Shown here piece by piece: positions 61,283 through 64,000 of a stretch of DNA of 64,000 nt; the first letter of the stretch is position 1, and the number at the start of each line of letters is the position of its first letter. This DNA comes from Chloroflexota bacterium (GTDB lineage: Bacteria > Chloroflexota > Limnocylindria > Limnocylindrales > CSP1-4). Both the position numbers and the translations under genes were made by a program. The stretch is taken from positions 1 to 64,000 of the forward strand of contig JACPOS010000024.1 in NCBI GenBank assembly GCA_016191395.1, in the 5' to 3' direction. The notes beneath the pieces are model-generated. The model saw nothing but the letters and a program-made list of their open reading frames with translations, was not told where the DNA came from and did no database searches.

Positions 61283-61915
61283 GTGGAGCGATCGCGCCCC
61301 GACTACTACCGAATCCTGCAGGTGGATCCGGCGGCCAACCCGCTGGTGATCCAGGCCGCCTACCGCGTCCTCGCACAGATCTGGCATCCCGACGTGTCGG
61401 GCGACGACGCGGAGATGAAGCGGATCAACGCGGCCTGGGAGGTGCTGGGCGACCCGCGGCGGCGCAAGCAGTACGACACCGAGCGCGCCGGACGGCACCC
61501 GGGTGCCACCGAGCGCCACGGCCACGCGCCCACCGAGGCGCCGATCACCCGACCCACGGCCACGAGCGCCTCCGCGTCGAGCGCGTCCGCGCCGGCGGGC
61601 GGCCAGGCCAGCCAGGCCTCGCCCCGTCGTCCGGACGACCATGCCGGTCCACCGCCCGGGCGCCCGTTCGGGCCGGTGCTGCGGTTCGGGCGGTATGACG
61701 GCTGGTCGCTCGGCGAGATCGCGGGCGTCGACCGGCCGTTCCTGGAGTGGCTGAAGCGCGTCCCGGCCGGGCGCGGCCTCAGTGACGAGATCGATGCCGT
61801 GCTCCGCACGCGCAAGGGACCGGGCGCCGTCGACGCGCGGCGGCATTACGAGACGAACCAGCGGCAGGACCAGGTCCATACCTGGGCACCGGGGGCGCCG
61901 ACGAAGATCCGCTGA
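61283..61915 (+). CDS. DnaJ-domain protein with a C-terminal FGRYxGW domain
   Basis: 210 residues. An N-terminal J domain (residues about 3-65) has the conserved HPD in AQIWHPDVSG and DYYRILQVDPAANPLVIQAA. A low-complexity Ser/Ala/Pro linker follows. The last 65 residues form a small domain starting GPVLRFGRYDGWSLGEIAG and then FLEWLKRVPAGRGLSDEIDA, seen in DnaJ-like proteins of other high-GC bacteria and similar to the ExoX C-terminal type. It would stimulate DnaK ATPase. I start at GTG 61283; the upstream open frame is a shadow of the cyclase. Confidence 0.8.
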   Translation: MERSRPDYYRILQVDPAANPLVIQAAYRVLAQIWHPDVSGDDAEMKRINAAWEVLGDPRRRKQYDTERAGRHPGATERHGHAPTEAPITRPTATSASASSASAPAGGQASQASPRRPDDHAGPPPGRPFGPVLRFGRYDGWSLGEIAGVDRPFLEWLKRVPAGRGLSDEIDAVLRTRKGPGAVDARRHYETNQRQDQVHTWAPGAPTKIR

Positions 61916-61932
61916 CGCGGCATCATGCAGCG

Positions 61933-63294
61933 GTGTCCATCAGCCAGCGCCCCATCGGACATCGCGTCGCCATCATCGGCGGCGGCTTCGGGGGCCTGTA
62001 CGCGGCGCGCCATCTGGGCAAGGACCCGCGCATCGACCTGACCCTGGTCGACCGGCGGAATCACCACCTGTTCCAGCCGCTGCTCTACCAGGTCGCGACC
62101 GGCGCGCTCGCCCCGGGCGAGATCGCGCAGCCGCTTCGGTCGATCGTTCACCGGAACGCCAACACCTCGGTCATCCTCGGCGCGGCGACCGGATTGGACC
62201 CGGAGCGGCGCGAGGTGCAGCTGTCCGACGGCGGCCCGATCGCCTACGACACCCTCGTCGTCGCGACCGGTGCGAAGCACTCGTACTTCGGGCACGACGA
62301 TTGGGCGAGATTCGCGCCGGGCCTGAAGTCGATCGACGACGCGACCGAGATGCGCCGCCGGATCCTGATCGCCTTCGAGGCAGCGGAGCGCGAGCACGTC
62401 GCGGAGCGCCGGCACGAATGGATGACGTTCGTCGTGGTCGGCGGCGGGCCGACGGGCGTGGAGCTCGCGGGCGCGCTCGGCGAGATCGCCCGGGACACGC
62501 TGCGGCGCGACTTCCGCTCCATCAACTCGCCTGACGCGCGGATCCTCCTGGTGGAGGCGCTGGACCGTGTCCTCCCGAACTACCCGGAGGGGCGGTCACG
62601 CTCGGCGAGGCGCCAGCTGGAGCGCCTGGGCGTCACGGTCCGCACCGGCACCCGGGTCACGAACATCGCCGAGCACGAGGTGACGGTGGAGCCCGCCGCG
62701 CCCGGTGACGTCGTAGATGCAGGCGGCACCACGCGCATCCCTACCCGCACGGTGCTCTGGGCGGCCGGCGTGCAGGCGTCCTCCTTCGCGAAGGCGGTCG
62801 CGGCGGCGACGGGCGCGGAGACGGATCGCGCTGGGCGAATCAAGGTGGGGCCGGACCTGACGATCCCCGGCCACCCGGAGATCTTCGTCATCGGCGACGC
62901 CGCGGTGCAGCCGTGGAAGGCGGACCGGCCCGTGCCGGGCGTCGCCCAGGGCGGCATCCAGGGTGGGAAGTACGTGTCCAAGGCCATCAGGACGCGCCTC
63001 GACGGCGGCACGCCCGCGCCGTTCCGGTTCCAGGATCGCGGCGACGTGGCGGTGATCGGGCGCCTGTCGGGCGTCACGAACATCGGCTGGCTGGGGCCGT
63101 TCGGCAGGACCGGCGGGTTCATCGCCTGGCTGCTCTGGCTCGGCATCCACATCACGTACCTGATCGGCTTTGCGAACCGGCTCGTGGTCCTCACGCGCTG
63201 GGCCTGGACCTTCGTCACCCACGGGCGCGGGTCGCGCCTGATCACCGGTCAGCCGCTGCTGCCCGACATCGAGGAGCCGGAACCGCCCGCATGA
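61933..63294 (+). CDS. ndh: Type II NADH dehydrogenase (NDH-2)
   Basis: 453 residues. A single-subunit, non-pumping NADH:quinone oxidoreductase on the cytoplasmic face of the membrane. FAD site: VAIIGGGFGGLYAARHLG; NADH site: VVVGGGPTGVELAGALGEIA; FVIGDAAVQPW; and GVAQGGIQGGKYVSKAI. A C-terminal hydrophobic stretch (GGFIAWLLWLGIHITYLIGF) anchors it. GTG start 17 bp after the DnaJ gene. The stop overlaps the next gene. The specific substrate could be another NAD(P)H or sulfide, but the motifs favour NADH. Confidence 0.9.
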   Translation: MSISQRPIGHRVAIIGGGFGGLYAARHLGKDPRIDLTLVDRRNHHLFQPLLYQVATGALAPGEIAQPLRSIVHRNANTSVILGAATGLDPERREVQLSDGGPIAYDTLVVATGAKHSYFGHDDWARFAPGLKSIDDATEMRRRILIAFEAAEREHVAERRHEWMTFVVVGGGPTGVELAGALGEIARDTLRRDFRSINSPDARILLVEALDRVLPNYPEGRSRSARRQLERLGVTVRTGTRVTNIAEHEVTVEPAAPGDVVDAGGTTRIPTRTVLWAAGVQASSFAKAVAAATGAETDRAGRIKVGPDLTIPGHPEIFVIGDAAVQPWKADRPVPGVAQGGIQGGKYVSKAIRTRLDGGTPAPFRFQDRGDVAVIGRLSGVTNIGWLGPFGRTGGFIAWLLWLGIHITYLIGFANRLVVLTRWAWTFVTHGRGSRLITGQPLLPDIEEPEPPA

Positions 63295-63599
63295 CCGACA
63301 ACGACACCGAGCTGACGATCATCAACGTGCCCGACGCGCGCCGCTATGAGGCGAGGTACGGAGACCAGCTTGCCGGCTGGGTGGACTACGGCCGCGTCCG
63401 AAGCCGCCTCGTCGCCGTGCACACGGAGGTGCTCCCGGAGTTCGGGGGACGGGGCATCGGCACCGCGCTCGTGCGTCACGTGATCGCCGACGCACGCGCC
63501 GACGGCTTCACGATCACGCCCCGCTGCCCGCTGTTCCAGGCGCACTTCGCCCGCCACCCGGAGGACGCGGACGTCAACGCCGATCGCTCGAAGGGCTGA
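63291..63599 (+). CDS. Small GNAT-like N-acetyltransferase (YjdJ type)
   Basis: 102 residues, a minimal acetyltransferase fold. Marks: RRYEARYGDQLAGWVDYG at the start, HTEVLPEFGGRGIGTALVRH (acetyl-CoA loop) and TITPRCPLFQAHFARHPE at the end, which matches the CPxxxxxxxxHP pattern of this subfamily. The substrate is unknown. ATG 63291 overlaps the ndh stop (ATGA), so it is coupled to ndh. Confidence 0.85.
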   Translation: MTDNDTELTIINVPDARRYEARYGDQLAGWVDYGRVRSRLVAVHTEVLPEFGGRGIGTALVRHVIADARADGFTITPRCPLFQAHFARHPEDADVNADRSKG

Positions 63600-63632
63600 T
63601 CTCGCGGGATCCGGCCCGCTCGGCGAGCCCCG

Positions 63633-63644
63633 TACCATGCCGAG
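63633..63644 (+). promoter_or_regulatory. Leaderless-type -10 box before the antiporter gene
   Basis: TACCAT (63633-63638) then six bases then the GTG at 63645. No Shine-Dalgarno is present. Confidence 0.4.
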
Positions 63645-64000
63645 GTGGAGCACACCGCGGTCACCGTCCTCGAGGTCGGGGCGATCCTGCTCGCCGCGGC
63701 GTTCGCGGGCTGGGTCGCACGGCGGCTGAGCCTGCCGGCGATCGTCGGCTATCTCGCGGTCGGCGTGGCGGTGTCGCCGTTCACGCCGGGCTACGTCGCC
63801 GACGGGACGCAGGTCAGCCTGTTCGCCGAGGTCGGCGCGATCCTGCTCCTGTTCGAGGTCGGCATCGAGGTGGACCTGCGCGAGCTGCAGCGCGAGCACC
63901 CGGCCGTGCTCTGGGCGGCGCCGCTCCAGATGGCCATCACCTTCACGGCTGCGCTCCTGACCTTCTCGTGGCTCGGGCTCGAGCTCACCGCCGCCGCGCT
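63645..64000 (+). CDS. Monovalent cation:proton antiporter, N-terminal part (partial)
   Basis: The first 118 codons of a gene that runs past the window. Hydrophobic helices alternate with short polar turns: VLEVGAILLAAAFAGWVARR, LPAIVGYLAVGVAVSPFTPG and FAEVGAILLLFEVGIEVDLR. The second and third fit the CPA2 family of Na+/H+ or K+/H+ antiporters (Kef-like). GTG start six bases after a TACCAT box. Ion choice and any regulatory C-terminal domain cannot be seen. Confidence 0.82.
   Translation, partial: MEHTAVTVLEVGAILLAAAFAGWVARRLSLPAIVGYLAVGVAVSPFTPGYVADGTQVSLFAEVGAILLLFEVGIEVDLRELQREHPAVLWAAPLQMAITFTAALLTFSWLGLELTAAA

Overview
This is a continuous 64 kb stretch of a GC-rich bacterial chromosome with short intergenic gaps, many GTG starts and strong G/C bias at third codon positions. 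Most genes lie on the + strand. The ribosomal gene order, a zinc-type S14, the cdaA-ybbR-glmM-glmS run, a single-chain glycyl-tRNA synthetase, NfnAB-like flavoproteins, PPDK and a MutL-like protein beside tsaE fit a high-GC Chloroflexota lineage (for example Limnocylindria-like). That placement is inference from gene content, not from a search.

Layout. 1-11287: end of tuf and the S10-spc ribosomal operon from rpsJ to secY, with unusual low-complexity tails or insertions on S17, L24, L5 and L15. 11288-14078: an intergenic repeat, adk, map, and a GAF-nucleotidyl cyclase gene wedged into the operon. 14119-19036: a new promoter, then infA, rpmJ (37 codons, TTG start), rpsM, rpsK, rpsD, rpoA, rplQ, truA, rplM, rpsI. 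19093-25958: a TPR protein, then c-di-AMP synthase, its YbbR regulator, glmM and glmS. 25972-29135: acpS, nnrD, alr and a small unknown gene. 29164-29243: a second, inverted copy of the repeat at 11311-11390. 29286-31966: a MutL-like ASKHA protein paired with a KOW-tailed unknown. 31974-39934: tsaE-tsaB-rimI-tsaD, rsmA, ispE, ridA, glmU and a CBS-domain membrane protein. 39924-44057: a prenyl diphosphate synthase (minus strand), an SRPBCC protein, recO and glyQS. 44058-45836: an array of four palindromes in front of an unknown alpha-helical protein, then a secreted metalloprotease-like protein. 45969-53746: a catabolic-looking cluster (AA_synth protein, enamidase, LLM flavoprotein, FAD subunit, fused FeS/molybdopterin hydroxylase, nucleoside hydrolase) with a 208-bp inverted-repeat region inside it. 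53743-57077 (minus): NfnB-like, NfnA-like and a ferredoxin-NADP reductase. 57211-64000: PPDK, a MerR-cyclase fusion, a DnaJ protein, NDH-2, a small acetyltransferase and the start of a cation/proton antiporter.

How it fits together. The first third builds the ribosome, RNA polymerase alpha and the secretion channel. The middle supplies cell-wall precursors (GlmM, GlmS, GlmU, Alr), c-di-AMP signalling, t6A tRNA modification and isoprenoid precursors. The last third is accessory and metabolic: probable N-heterocycle oxidation and ring opening, and redox balancing of NAD(P)H and ferredoxin. Two class III cyclase genes suggest cyclic-nucleotide signalling, but one has lost a key catalytic residue.

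A recurring regulatory theme is a TAnnnT-like -10 box ending only 6-8 nt before the start codon of operon-leading genes. This predicts leaderless mRNAs. Genes with real leaders keep Shine-Dalgarno sequences. No tRNA, rRNA, CRISPR array, transposase or replication origin was seen.
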